Origin: a virus
Length of the DNA stretch: 56,760 nt
Direction: 5' to 3' (one strand)
IMG/VR virus record: IMGVR_UViG_3300011116_000470
Span: 1-56,760 of that record
Shown here: positions 48,712 through 56,214 of the stretch, one piece after another
How positions within the stretch are numbered: position 1 is the first letter of the stretch
How the letters are laid out: the number at the start of each line of letters is the position of its first letter
Program-made: the position numbers and the translations under genes
The notes under the pieces: model-generated
Database searches by the model: none
Told to the model about the DNA's origin: nothing
Seen by the model: the letters and a program-made list of their open reading frames with translations, nothing else

Positions 48712-49875
48712 ATGTCAACTAGATATAAAGGCTCTATTTTATCTGCTTCAGCGGCAAGCACGAGCTTAAGTGCTGCCGCAGGTGTTTGGCGTTCTAACGA
48801 AACAATGCAAGCGTTGCAAGCAACTGCATGGCCTTTACTTACTTTCCCGATTGAATTTTTATTAGTCGCTGGCGGTGGCCCCGGAGGGTGGAACTATTCT
48901 GGTGGTGGAGGGGCTGGAGGTGTAATCACTTCTAGCGCGTTAAACATTAGCCCCGGTATAGGCTATACGGTAACTATTGGGGCGGGCGGAACTGCGCCGG
49001 GTAGCGGCGGCGTGCCCGGCACTGGCAACAACTCAGTGTTTACGGCGTCAAGTTCAAGCCCCGCGCTAGGTGGCGGCGGCGGCGATGTGGATAGCACTGG
49101 AACCAAGTACGGCGGCAATGGTGGCTCTGGCGGGGGCGCTGGATATTTAGCGGGGTCTGTTGCGGGGCTTGGAACAGTGGGTCAAGGTAGGAATGGCGGT
49201 GCTGGTGATTCAAACAGCAATTTTGGTGGCGGTGGTGGAGGATTTGGGGGCGTTGGTGTAGGTGGTACAAACTCTACTGGCGTTGGCGGTATTGGGCTAT
49301 TAAGCACGATCACCACGGCGTTTGCTGGAACTGCTAGTACGGCGTCTAACACCACTTTAACAATCACCGCAGTCTCTGCGGGGGTCATAGGCGTTGGCAC
49401 GCAAATAACCGGCTCAAACATCCCGGCAGGAACGGTTATTACCGCACGCGGAACAGGTACTGGCGGGACTGGCACTTACACCATGAATAAAGCCGCTACC
49501 ACCACCACCACGGGTGTGGCGATAACTAGCACTGGGGTTTACTATGCTGGCGGCGGTGGAGGCTGGACGCGAAACACAGGCACCACTCTCGGCGGCTTAG
49601 GTGGCGGCGGCAATGGCGTTACAGGCTCTGGCGGCGGCGCTGGGGGAGTTAACCAAGGCGGAGGCGGCGGGGGTGTTGGTTCTGCCGCATCAGGCGGAAC
49701 TGGCGGATCAGGCATATTGATTATCGCTTATCCCAATTCGTATGCTAATCTCGCTTCGGTATCCGCAGGCCTGACTTGCAACGGCAGCGCTGGGAATACC
49801 ACGCCCGACACGACCTACCGCACGGGCTACAAAGTGTATAGATTTACTGCCGGAACAGGCACAATTTCTTGGTGA
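48712..49875 (+). CDS. Glycine-rich adhesin B
   Basis: The 387-residue protein repeats the layout of its neighbour: [20 protein letters not shown] start, Gly-rich domain and [15 protein letters not shown] end. A 60-residue non-Gly insert in the middle ([25 protein letters not shown]...[13 protein letters not shown]) is missing from adhesin A. That insert resembles the one in the gp10-like protein at 856. The two genes are a tandem duplication that has diverged in the loops, as expected for receptor-binding proteins. Confidence 0.7.
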   Translation: MSTRYKGSILSASAASTSLSAAAGVWRSNETMQALQATAWPLLTFPIEFLLVAGGGPGGWNYSGGGGAGGVITSSALNISPGIGYTVTIGAGGTAPGSGGVPGTGNNSVFTASSSSPALGGGGGDVDSTGTKYGGNGGSGGGAGYLAGSVAGLGTVGQGRNGGAGDSNSNFGGGGGGFGGVGVGGTNSTGVGGIGLLSTITTAFAGTASTASNTTLTITAVSAGVIGVGTQITGSNIPAGTVITARGTGTGGTGTYTMNKAATTTTTGVAITSTGVYYAGGGGGWTRNTGTTLGGLGGGGNGVTGSGGGAGGVNQGGGGGGVGSAASGGTGGSGILIIAYPNSYANLASVSAGLTCNGSAGNTTPDTTYRTGYKVYRFTAGTGTISW

Positions 49876-49880
49876 CAACT

Positions 49881-50258
49881 ATGGCGCATTACGCAGAACT
49901 TGACGAGCACAATATAGTCCTACGGGTGATTGTTGGAGTAGATGAACCTTTGGATGGTGAAGCCATTTACGCAGAGACTACAGGCAAGGTTTGGAAGAAG
50001 ACCAGCTACAACACCTACGCCAACCAGCACAAACTGGGGGGTACGCCTTTTCGTAAAAATTATGCGGGGATTGGGTACGTTTATGACCCGGAAATGGACG
50101 CTTTCTATCCACCCGCGTCATTCCCAAGCTGGACTTTGGATAAAGAAGCTGGGGTGTGGGTTCCACCTGTGCCAAAACCAACCGATGATAAATTGTACGT
50201 TTGGGTAGAAGAGGCCAGACAATGGATCGAATACACTCCATATAACATGATTACTTAA
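49881..50258 (+). CDS. Small fiber-region protein, widespread in aquatic phages
   Basis: ATG 49881 gives 125 residues; upstream codons in frame (TTG/GTG near 49869) overlap the adhesin gene. Motifs MAHYAELDEHNIVLRVIVGV, SYNTYANQHKLGGTPFRKNY, AGIGYVYDPEMDAFYPPASF and PSWTLDKE match a family very common in aquatic phages. Its role is unknown; location suggests a virion or fiber-assembly function. Confidence 0.75.
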   Translation: MAHYAELDEHNIVLRVIVGVDEPLDGEAIYAETTGKVWKKTSYNTYANQHKLGGTPFRKNYAGIGYVYDPEMDAFYPPASFPSWTLDKEAGVWVPPVPKPTDDKLYVWVEEARQWIEYTPYNMIT

Positions 50259-50267
50259 AGGTAAACC

Positions 50268-50504
50268 ATGAGCCTGCCCCGTAATCTATCAATCCTTGCC
50301 GAAAATACCGATACGGCGGGGGTAGTCACGTATGCCACTAACGCCACCAACACGGGGATTACGGCTGCGACAACGGGCGCGACCAACTACTTGACCTTCG
50401 TCACAGCCACTACCGGGAACCTCCCACAGTTGGTAAACTCGTCGATAACCGCAAACGCAGTCAATGGCACCATTACCGGTGGCATTGCTGGCGGCGCTTT
50501 TTAA
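50268..50504 (+). CDS. Small fiber-associated protein with GGAF end
   Basis: The 78-residue protein begins MSLPRNLSILAENTDTAGVV and ends NGTITGGIAGGAF. The same ending, preceded by Thr/Gly, closes the structural gene that crosses the map junction (stop at 856). It may be a truncated fiber head or a fiber-attachment module. AAAGGTAAACC precedes the ATG. Confidence 0.6.
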   Translation: MSLPRNLSILAENTDTAGVVTYATNATNTGITAATTGATNYLTFVTATTGNLPQLVNSSITANAVNGTITGGIAGGAF

Positions 50505-50514
50505 GGAAAACATC

Positions 50515-52986
50515 ATGGCAGCCAGTGGATTCACACCAATTTTGATCTATGCAAGCGGCACGGCAAGCAACGTGCCCTTGGCAGCAAACCTGACCAGCAG
50601 CGCATCGGGCGCTGAGTTGGCGCTGAACTACGCCGATGGCAAGCTGTACTTCAAGAACAGTTCGGGGGTAGTGACACTGCTGGCTGGTGCTGGAGGCGCT
50701 GGCGTCGTAGCGGGCTCTAACACCCAGATTCAGTTCAACAACAGCGGCGTGTTTGGTGCGTCCGCCAACTTGACTTGGAGCGGCACTGTACTGTCCACGA
50801 CTGGGTTGACTGCCACTGGCGCAATCACACTCAATACCACGACGAACAATCAGTCCTACACCACTACTGGTGCTGGCACGATTACGATCTCGTCAGGTAC
50901 TGCTGGCTCCATCAACAACATGACCATCGGCGGCACCACTGCTGCCGCAGGCACGTTCACGAATTTGACCTATACCGGAACACTAACTGGTTCCACAGGC
51001 GTGATTGCGATTGGCACAAATCAAATTTACAAAGACTCCAGCGGCAACGTGGGAATTGGGACGAGTTCGCCGGGGGTTAAATTAGATGTAGCTGGTGCAA
51101 TTCGGTCAACAAATAGCAACGTCTATGCTGGTGATGGTAGTGCTTTTGCATGGGGTGCTGCCAGTACATATGTTGGTGGAAGTTCTTCTACCAACATAAT
51201 GACGTTTGTAACTTCTTCTTCCGAGCGTATGCGTATCGACTCCAGCGGCAATGTGGGGATTGGGACGAGTTCGCCGGGATACAAGCTGGATGTTCAGGGC
51301 GCAACTGCATCCACACAACTGAAATCCACCACGGGAACAAACTACGTTGCACATTTCTTAAACAACACTGGTGGCTTTACTTATCTTGGCGTTGAAAGTA
51401 GCGCTGGCGGGTCTTTGTTTACGGGTACAGCGGCTTATGAGGCAGTATTTGGTACTGTCAGCGCATACCCTGTTGGCTTTGCAACTGGCGGCGCGGAGCG
51501 TATGCGTATCGACTCCAGCGGCAACGTGGGGATTGGGACTGCCTCTGGCTCGGCTCGGCTAAACGTCAATGGCGGTACAAGCACATCCCAGATTCGTTGG
51601 GAGGTAAACAACGCTGCTTTCACGCAAGAGGTATCCACAAACGCCGCAGCAAACGCATACGTGTACAAGACGAATGATGCTTTATACCATGTGTGGAAGT
51701 TAAGTAGCGCAGAGGCAATGCGTATCGACTCCAGCGGCAACGTAGGAATTGGGACGAGTTCGCCAAACCTTTCCAGCAGTAGCACTGCACTGACGGTCAA
51801 CACAGGAACAGCGGCAAACTACTCTGCTTTTGAACTTGCAAGCGGTGGCACACTCAACTACCACATCAACGCAAACAACTCTGCTGTTTACCATGTCGCT
51901 GCTGGCACTCGCCCTTGGGTTGTTTACACCAACGGCTCCGAGCGTATGCGTATCGACTCCAGCGGCAACGTGGGGATTGGGACGAGTTCGCCAGCAACTA
52001 CGCCAAAAATGACCGTGCAAGGTGGTGGAGCAAATGGTTATGGTGGAATAAGAATACTAAGCGACACAGGTTTTTCTAATGGCTCAAATTACCAAGCGTA
52101 TGGTCGAAGAGGTGACGGTAACCCATCTGGTGCTTTTGCTGGTGGGACGTTATTGGCAAGGGTTAATACAGCCCCTGCCGCACTTATTTCAGGTATAAAT
52201 TTAGGTCGAGTAGGTTTTGGCGGCAGCTACGACGGCACTGATGCAAACATAGTTTACGGCGCACAAATAACTGGACAAGCAAGTGGTACTTATTCATCCA
52301 CATCAGCAGCAACAGACCTTGTTTTTTACACCACTCCAAGCGGCACGGCAGGAGGAACTACGACAGGCACAGCCGACTTTGGCACAGAACGCATGCGTAT
52401 CGACTCCAGCGGCAACGTGGGTATCGGGACGAGTTCGCCGGGATACAAGCTGGATGTAAACGGTGGGATACGGATGCCTAACGCCACCGTATTTTGGTTT
52501 AATAATGCTTCAGGAACGGCACAAGAAACTTTGCAGTTGTATTCAGATAACAATACTTATTTAAGTACCCCCGGAGCTTTAATTTTACGCACAAACGGCA
52601 CAACAGAGCGTATGCGTATTGACGCAAGCGGAAACGTGCTTGTCACTAACCCTGCTGGTCTTGGCTACGGCACAGGCTCTGGTGGCACTGTTACACAGGC
52701 AACAAGCAGAACTACTGCGGTAACAATCAATAAGCCTACTGGCAAAATTACGATGTTTACTGCAACAGGCAGTCCAACATGGTCAAATTTTACTGTTAAC
52801 AATAGCCTTTTTACAACTACTGATACAGTTATATTAACCGTAGAAGGCGGTAATGCAAACACTTATATGTTAACTATTGTTGGTACTGCGGCAGGTTCAT
52901 TTATTATTGGATTTGCTACTACAGGAGGCGTAGCTTCAGATACACCACGAATTAACTTTGCAATCATTAAAGGAGCGACAGCATGA
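50515..52986 (+). CDS. Tail fiber with repeated IDSSGNVGIGT units
   Basis: ATG 50515 follows AAGGAAAAC; the product has 823 residues. After a fiber-type head (MAASGFTPILIYASGTASNV) the shaft carries seven copies of RMRIDSSGNVGIGTSSP or close variants (about 175, 240, 330, 405, 480, 628, 700), separated by variable beta segments. Such repeats form triple beta-helical fiber shafts. The final about 90 residues (SPTWSNFTVNNSLFTTTDTV, then VEGGNANTYMLTIVGTAAGS) are a globular tip. The intramolecular chaperone (peptidase S74) that often follows such repeats is not seen. Confidence 0.8.
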   Translation: MAASGFTPILIYASGTASNVPLAANLTSSASGAELALNYADGKLYFKNSSGVVTLLAGAGGAGVVAGSNTQIQFNNSGVFGASANLTWSGTVLSTTGLTATGAITLNTTTNNQSYTTTGAGTITISSGTAGSINNMTIGGTTAAAGTFTNLTYTGTLTGSTGVIAIGTNQIYKDSSGNVGIGTSSPGVKLDVAGAIRSTNSNVYAGDGSAFAWGAASTYVGGSSSTNIMTFVTSSSERMRIDSSGNVGIGTSSPGYKLDVQGATASTQLKSTTGTNYVAHFLNNTGGFTYLGVESSAGGSLFTGTAAYEAVFGTVSAYPVGFATGGAERMRIDSSGNVGIGTASGSARLNVNGGTSTSQIRWEVNNAAFTQEVSTNAAANAYVYKTNDALYHVWKLSSAEAMRIDSSGNVGIGTSSPNLSSSSTALTVNTGTAANYSAFELASGGTLNYHINANNSAVYHVAAGTRPWVVYTNGSERMRIDSSGNVGIGTSSPATTPKMTVQGGGANGYGGIRILSDTGFSNGSNYQAYGRRGDGNPSGAFAGGTLLARVNTAPAALISGINLGRVGFGGSYDGTDANIVYGAQITGQASGTYSSTSAATDLVFYTTPSGTAGGTTTGTADFGTERMRIDSSGNVGIGTSSPGYKLDVNGGIRMPNATVFWFNNASGTAQETLQLYSDNNTYLSTPGALILRTNGTTERMRIDASGNVLVTNPAGLGYGTGSGGTVTQATSRTTAVTINKPTGKITMFTATGSPTWSNFTVNNSLFTTTDTVILTVEGGNANTYMLTIVGTAAGSFIIGFATTGGVASDTPRINFAIIKGATA
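51034..52640 (+). repeat. Near-identical DNA repeats in the fiber gene
   Basis: CGTATGCGTATCGACTCCAG followed by CGGCAACGTGGGGATTGGGACGAGTTCGCC-type sequence recurs at about 51034 (partial), 51228, 51502, 51718, 51949, 52392 and, diverged, 52612. Copies are almost identical at the base level although the DNA between them is unrelated. Confidence 0.9.
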
Positions 52987-53168
52987 TTTATTTAGCAGCG
53001 GTATGTCACGACATTAAATCCAACACCTTAGAAGCCACATGGCTAGAGGAAACGGAAACGGAACTCAAGCGAGTAAAGTGCCGCAACTACAGCGCAGAAC
53101 AGAAGGACGAGTTCCTTGCTGACTGTGGTGCGGATGGTGAGAAATATACAACTTTAGCAGGATGGTAA
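52983..53168 (+). CDS. Small protein after the fiber, unknown
   Basis: The 61-residue acidic protein (MIYLAAVCHDIKSNTLEATW) starts in the fiber stop (ATGA). It contains ETETELKRVKCRNYSAEQKD EF. It may be a fiber assembly factor. Small, coupled, unknown. Confidence 0.65.
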   Translation: MIYLAAVCHDIKSNTLEATWLEETETELKRVKCRNYSAEQKDEFLADCGADGEKYTTLAGW

Positions 53169-53170
53169 TT

Positions 53171-53461
53171 ATGACTACAACTTGGAAAATCGCACAATGC
53201 GACCGCCTCACCGCAGACGGTTTTATCACTACGGCACATTGGACAGCAACCGCTGTTGACGGTGACTACTCCGCTGGTGCTTACGGAACTTGCGGCTTTG
53301 CTGCTGGCACTCCGTCTATCCCCTATGCTGATGTAACCGAGCAAGAAGTTCTTGACTGGTGCTGGGCTGGTGGCGTGGACAAGGACGCAGTGGAAGCAAG
53401 CCTTGCTGCACAGATCGACCTACAAAAGAATCCGGTAGTCGCCGCTGGCGTACCTTGGTAA
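53171..53461 (+). CDS. DUF7936-like small phage protein
   Basis: ATG 53171 lies eight bases after AGGA and directly follows the previous stop; an in-frame ATG at 53162 would overlap. The 96 residues contain TWKIAQCDRLTADGFITTAH W and GDYSAGAYGTCGFAAGTPSI, the typical opening of a small family found near fiber and lysis genes. Function unknown. Confidence 0.7.
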   Translation: MTTTWKIAQCDRLTADGFITTAHWTATAVDGDYSAGAYGTCGFAAGTPSIPYADVTEQEVLDWCWAGGVDKDAVEASLAAQIDLQKNPVVAAGVPW

Positions 53462-53467
53462 CGGGAA

Positions 53468-53489
53468 GCCGCCACCCGGCCTTGGCGGC
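53468..53489. terminator. Hairpin before the lysis region
   Basis: GCCGCCA / TGGCGGC with an 8-base loop forms a 7-bp stem, followed by AATTT only. A weak terminator or processing site between the fiber genes and the following small genes. Confidence 0.4.
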
Positions 53490-53510
53490 AATTTGAAAAG
53501 GAAATATGAA

Positions 53511-53738
53511 ATGGGCAACAACACAAAACCCCAACTCATCATTGACGGCGTTGAGTATGACATTGATTCTTTGAACGACCAGCAAAAAGCAATCTTGGAT
53601 CACGTAGCTGATCTGGAGCGCAAAGTAGCCTCGGCTAAGTTCAATTTAGATCAGTTGCAAGTCGGACGCGATGCGTTTTTGAATATGCTAAAGCAGGCCT
53701 TGACCGAGCAACCAGCGGAAGCAAAAGTAACAGAGTAA
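53511..53738 (+). CDS. DUF6447-like small protein
   Basis: From ATG 53511 (after AAAGGAAATATGAA) the product has 75 residues. PQLIIDGVEYDIDSLNDQQK and a coiled helix (LDHVADLERKVASAKFNLDQ LQVGRDAF) are the recognised pattern of this widespread phage family. Often near tail and lysis genes; role unknown. Confidence 0.75.
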   Translation: MGNNTKPQLIIDGVEYDIDSLNDQQKAILDHVADLERKVASAKFNLDQLQVGRDAFLNMLKQALTEQPAEAKVTE

Positions 53739-53741
53739 AAA

Positions 53742-53957
53742 ATGGAAGCAACTCACGAACTCGCCACGGAGACCGATAAGCGTTTGTCTGTGCATGAAGC
53801 AATTTGCGCCCAGAGATACGAAGGAATCCAAGCACGTTTTGATGACGGCTCAAAGCGCATGACCAAGATTGAGTACCTCTTGTACGTGCTCATTGCGGCG
53901 GTGCTGTTAGGGCCGGGCGTTGCGGCAGAGTTCGTGAAAAAAATGATTGGGCTTTAA
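53742..53957 (+). CDS. Small single-pass membrane protein of the lysis region
   Basis: The 71-residue protein has a soluble helix (DKRLSVHEAICAQRYEGIQA) and a C-terminal membrane segment (IEYLLYVLIAAVLLGPGVAA EFV, about 43-65). Such XhlA/hemolysin-like layouts accompany holins in many phages. It is the first membrane gene of the lysis cassette. Its exact role is inferred. Confidence 0.65.
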   Translation: MEATHELATETDKRLSVHEAICAQRYEGIQARFDDGSKRMTKIEYLLYVLIAAVLLGPGVAAEFVKKMIGL

Positions 53958-53967
53958 GCCATGCGGT

Positions 53968-54279
53968 ATGCGCGCTGCTCTCTTCTTTGGTTTGCTGCTG
54001 TCGGTGGCTTTGGCCGGGGACAGGCTGATCTTGTCCACCGAGCCTTCGCCCAAAAAACCAGAGAAGCCAAAGCAGACAAGCTGCGCGGTGCGGGAGTTGT
54101 ACGTTATTGGTTTAACGACACACGACCCGGCAGAGCGGCACAAAGCTATGCTGGATTGGCTGGATAAGTCAGCGTGCAGCGCGAATGATTATGTGACCAT
54201 TTGGAACGCCCTGCCGGAATGGGCGGGTACTTCAGATAGCCCCGCATTGAGGGCTAAGATTATGGAGAAGGCAAGATGA
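53968..54279 (+). CDS. Exported protein of the lysis region
   Basis: ATG 53968 gives 103 residues with a signal peptide (MRAALFFGLLLSVALAGDRL), probably cleaved after Ala/Gly about 16-17. The mature part has a Pro/Lys linker (STEPSPKKPEKPKQTS), then CAVRELYVIGLTTHDPAERH and WNALPEWAGTSDSPALRAKI, a family often seen between holin and endolysin genes. A spanin-like role is possible but it lacks a clear coiled coil. It ends in an ATGA with the next gene. The frame starting at 53961 is a shadow. Confidence 0.7.
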   Translation: MRAALFFGLLLSVALAGDRLILSTEPSPKKPEKPKQTSCAVRELYVIGLTTHDPAERHKAMLDWLDKSACSANDYVTIWNALPEWAGTSDSPALRAKIMEKAR

Positions 54280-54506
54280 ACGAATCATGGTTAGCACGCA
54301 ACATACAGCCGGTAACGGTGGTGTTCTTGCTTTTCTCGTACTTCTTCTTCGCGCTGCTCTCTGTCTTTGAGATGGAAACCCGTGGTGCGTATGTTGACCT
54401 GCTTGGGCAGGCCATGATCATCGTCATCACCGCCATCTTTGCGGGCAAGACCGCCGAGAGGATTGTTGACATCCGAACAAACAAAGGAGCGCCAGATGGC
54501 ACTTGA
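54276..54506 (+). CDS. Two-TM holin-like membrane protein
   Basis: The 76-residue protein has two membrane segments (VTVVFLLFSYFFFALLSVF about 13-31 and LLGQAMIIVITAIFAGK about 42-58) and a charged C-terminus (ERIVDIRTNK). It overlaps the 3TM-type holin gene by 11 bp. It may be a second holin or antiholin partner. Confidence 0.65.
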   Translation: MNESWLARNIQPVTVVFLLFSYFFFALLSVFEMETRGAYVDLLGQAMIIVITAIFAGKTAERIVDIRTNKGAPDGT

Positions 54507-54903
54507 TCCAGTATCAGCATTGTTTGAAGTCGGCAGCAAGGTCTTAGACCGAGTTCTGCCCGACCCTGCGCAGCAAGCAGCCGCCAAGTTGGAGTTGCTC
54601 AAGCTCCAACAAAACGGCGAGTTGGCTCAGATTACTGGACAGATGGAAATCAACAAGGCTGAAGCGGCAAGCTCCAGCCTGTTCGTTTCCGGCTGGCGTC
54701 CGAGCATCGGCTGGATATGCGGCGCAGGGTTTGCGGTGCAGTTTGTCATCGGCCCGTTGGCAGAGTGGGGTTCTGTTTTGGCTGGTCACCCTGTCAAGTT
54801 TCCACAAATGGACACCGGAACCATGATGCCGCTTCTCTTGGGTATGCTTGGCCTTGGCGGTTTGCGTACCGCTGAGAAGCTGGCAGACAAGGCCGCGAAA
54901 TGA
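54496..54903 (+). CDS. Holin of the 3TM GTA type (PF11351-like)
   Basis: ATG 54496 follows AAAGGAG; 135 residues. The soluble head DPVSALFEVGSKVLDRVLPD PAQQAAAKLELLKLQQ is the familiar mark of the GTA_holin_3TM family. GWRPSIGWICGAGFAVQFVI and a TMMPLLLGMLGLGGL segment give the membrane part. It should make the inner-membrane lesions that let endolysin out at a set time. Confidence 0.85.
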   Translation: MALDPVSALFEVGSKVLDRVLPDPAQQAAAKLELLKLQQNGELAQITGQMEINKAEAASSSLFVSGWRPSIGWICGAGFAVQFVIGPLAEWGSVLAGHPVKFPQMDTGTMMPLLLGMLGLGGLRTAEKLADKAAK

Positions 54904-55127
54904 AAGCAAAACTCACGTTTTTTGTGACCTTGATGGTCAGTTTTACCCTATGCGTGGTCATCATTGGTATGGTCGCCGTGCTGATGGCAGGCTTGTTTGA
55001 CCCCCTCGTGGACAATTCAGAAATTTTCAAGTTAATTAGCCCTGCATTTCAGACAATTGTCGGCGGCTTTATTGGACTGCTGGCGGGCGTGAAGTTGTCG
55101 CACGGCGAAACGGAAGACTCCAAATGA
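54900..55127 (+). CDS. Small two-TM membrane protein of the lysis cassette
   Basis: The 75-residue protein has two hydrophobic segments (LTFFVTLMVSFTLCVVIIGM about 4-23 and FQTIVGGFIGLLAGVKL about 50-66) and an acidic end. It is linked to the holin and endolysin genes by ATGA overlaps. Probably a holin accessory protein. Confidence 0.65.
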   Translation: MKAKLTFFVTLMVSFTLCVVIIGMVAVLMAGLFDPLVDNSEIFKLISPAFQTIVGGFIGLLAGVKLSHGETEDSK

Positions 55128-55558
55128 ACCTAAGCCCGCACTTTACGCTAGAAGAGTTGACCATCACGGATCATCGCCAGTTCGACAACACGCCCAATGA
55201 GGCCGAACGAGCGAATTTAGTGCGACTGGCCGGTTTGCTGGAACAAGTCAAGACCGCTATCGGTGGCAAGCCGGTGATGGTCAACAGCGCTTTCCGGTGC
55301 AAACAAGTAAATGATGCGGTGGGCAGCAAGGACACCAGCCAGCATCGAGTGGGCTGCGCTGCGGACATCCGAGTGCCCAGCATGACCCCCGATTCCGTAG
55401 TCAAGGCCATCATTGCGGCCAAGCTGCCCTTTGACCAGCTAATCCGTGAGTTTGACCGCTGGACGCACATTTCGGTGGCCAACGACCCCAAGGGCAAGCC
55501 TAGGGGGCAGGCGCTGATCATCGACAAGCAAGGCACCCGCCCTTACAATCAAGGGTAA
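55124..55558 (+). CDS. M15 family peptidase endolysin
   Basis: The 144-residue protein is a zinc peptidase of the M15 type: NSAFRCKQVNDAVGSKDTSQ H, then GCAADIRVP and FDRWTHISV. Probable zinc ligands are H74 (SQH), D81 (AAD) and H115 (WTHIS). Such enzymes cut peptide cross-bridges in peptidoglycan. There is no signal peptide, so release depends on the holins upstream. It closes the lysis cassette. Confidence 0.9.
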   Translation: MNLSPHFTLEELTITDHRQFDNTPNEAERANLVRLAGLLEQVKTAIGGKPVMVNSAFRCKQVNDAVGSKDTSQHRVGCAADIRVPSMTPDSVVKAIIAAKLPFDQLIREFDRWTHISVANDPKGKPRGQALIIDKQGTRPYNQG

Positions 55559-55570
55559 CAAGGACTGAAC

Positions 55571-56212
55571 ATGACGACGCCATCCTACGTTCTAACTTAC
55601 AACAGCCTCACAAGCACGGTGCTTCAGTACCTTGAGCGTAGCGACCCCGCCGTTGTCGCCTTTATCCCCGTGGCCATCACGCTGGCCGAATTTGAGATCG
55701 CCCAAGACATCAAGACGCTGGGCCAGATGGTAGTGGTCGATGCCACCATGAATACCGGCAACCCAGTTATCGCCAAGCCTGCGCGCTGGCGCAAGACGGT
55801 TTCCATGACCATGGTGGACGCCGCTGGGGCCAAGACGCCCATGTACTTGCGCAAGTTGGAGTACCTATCGAGCTACTGGCCCGATGTCACTGCGACCGGC
55901 ACGCCGCTGTACTACGCCGATTACGACTACGATCACTGGTTTATCGCACCCACACCTAGCGCTGATTTTTCGTTTGAGGCGCTGTGCTACACCCGCTTGG
56001 AACCGTTGTCTTCTGCCAACCAAACCAACTGGCTCACCCAGAACGCGCCCAACGCGATGCTTTACGGCACGCTCAAGCAGACCGCGCCCTTTGTCAAGGA
56101 TGACCCCCGCTTGGCCATCTGGTCGGGGCTATTTGACAGCGCCATGGCCGCGCTCAAGGCCGAAGACCAGCTTCGCATCGGCGACCGCCAAGCAATTGCT
56201 CAGGACTCATAA
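55571..56212 (+). CDS. Head-tail or tail adaptor protein
   Basis: The 213-residue protein is helical at its start (LTSTVLQYLERSDPAVVAFI PVAITLAEFEIAQDIKTLGQ), then beta-rich, with YLRKLEYLSSYWP and TPLYYADYDYDHWFIAPTPS, and ends in a helix (DSAMAALKAEDQLRIGDRQA). This is the pattern of phage adaptor proteins next to gp10-like genes. It should connect neck and tail hub with the P22 gp4-like protein at 42863. AAGGACTGAAC precedes the ATG. Confidence 0.7.
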   Translation: MTTPSYVLTYNSLTSTVLQYLERSDPAVVAFIPVAITLAEFEIAQDIKTLGQMVVVDATMNTGNPVIAKPARWRKTVSMTMVDAAGAKTPMYLRKLEYLSSYWPDVTATGTPLYYADYDYDHWFIAPTPSADFSFEALCYTRLEPLSSANQTNWLTQNAPNAMLYGTLKQTAPFVKDDPRLAIWSGLFDSAMAALKAEDQLRIGDRQAIAQDS

Positions 56213-56214
56213 CC

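Noticed and set aside
51034-52640. CRISPR-like array of repeats
   Set aside because: Repeats are in frame in a fiber gene, unevenly spaced (about 190-440 bp) and not palindromic; they encode shaft motifs.
53961-54167. 68-codon frame starting at ATG 53961
   Set aside because: The frame from 53968 has a signal peptide, a familiar domain and an ATGA link to the next gene; both cannot be the main product.
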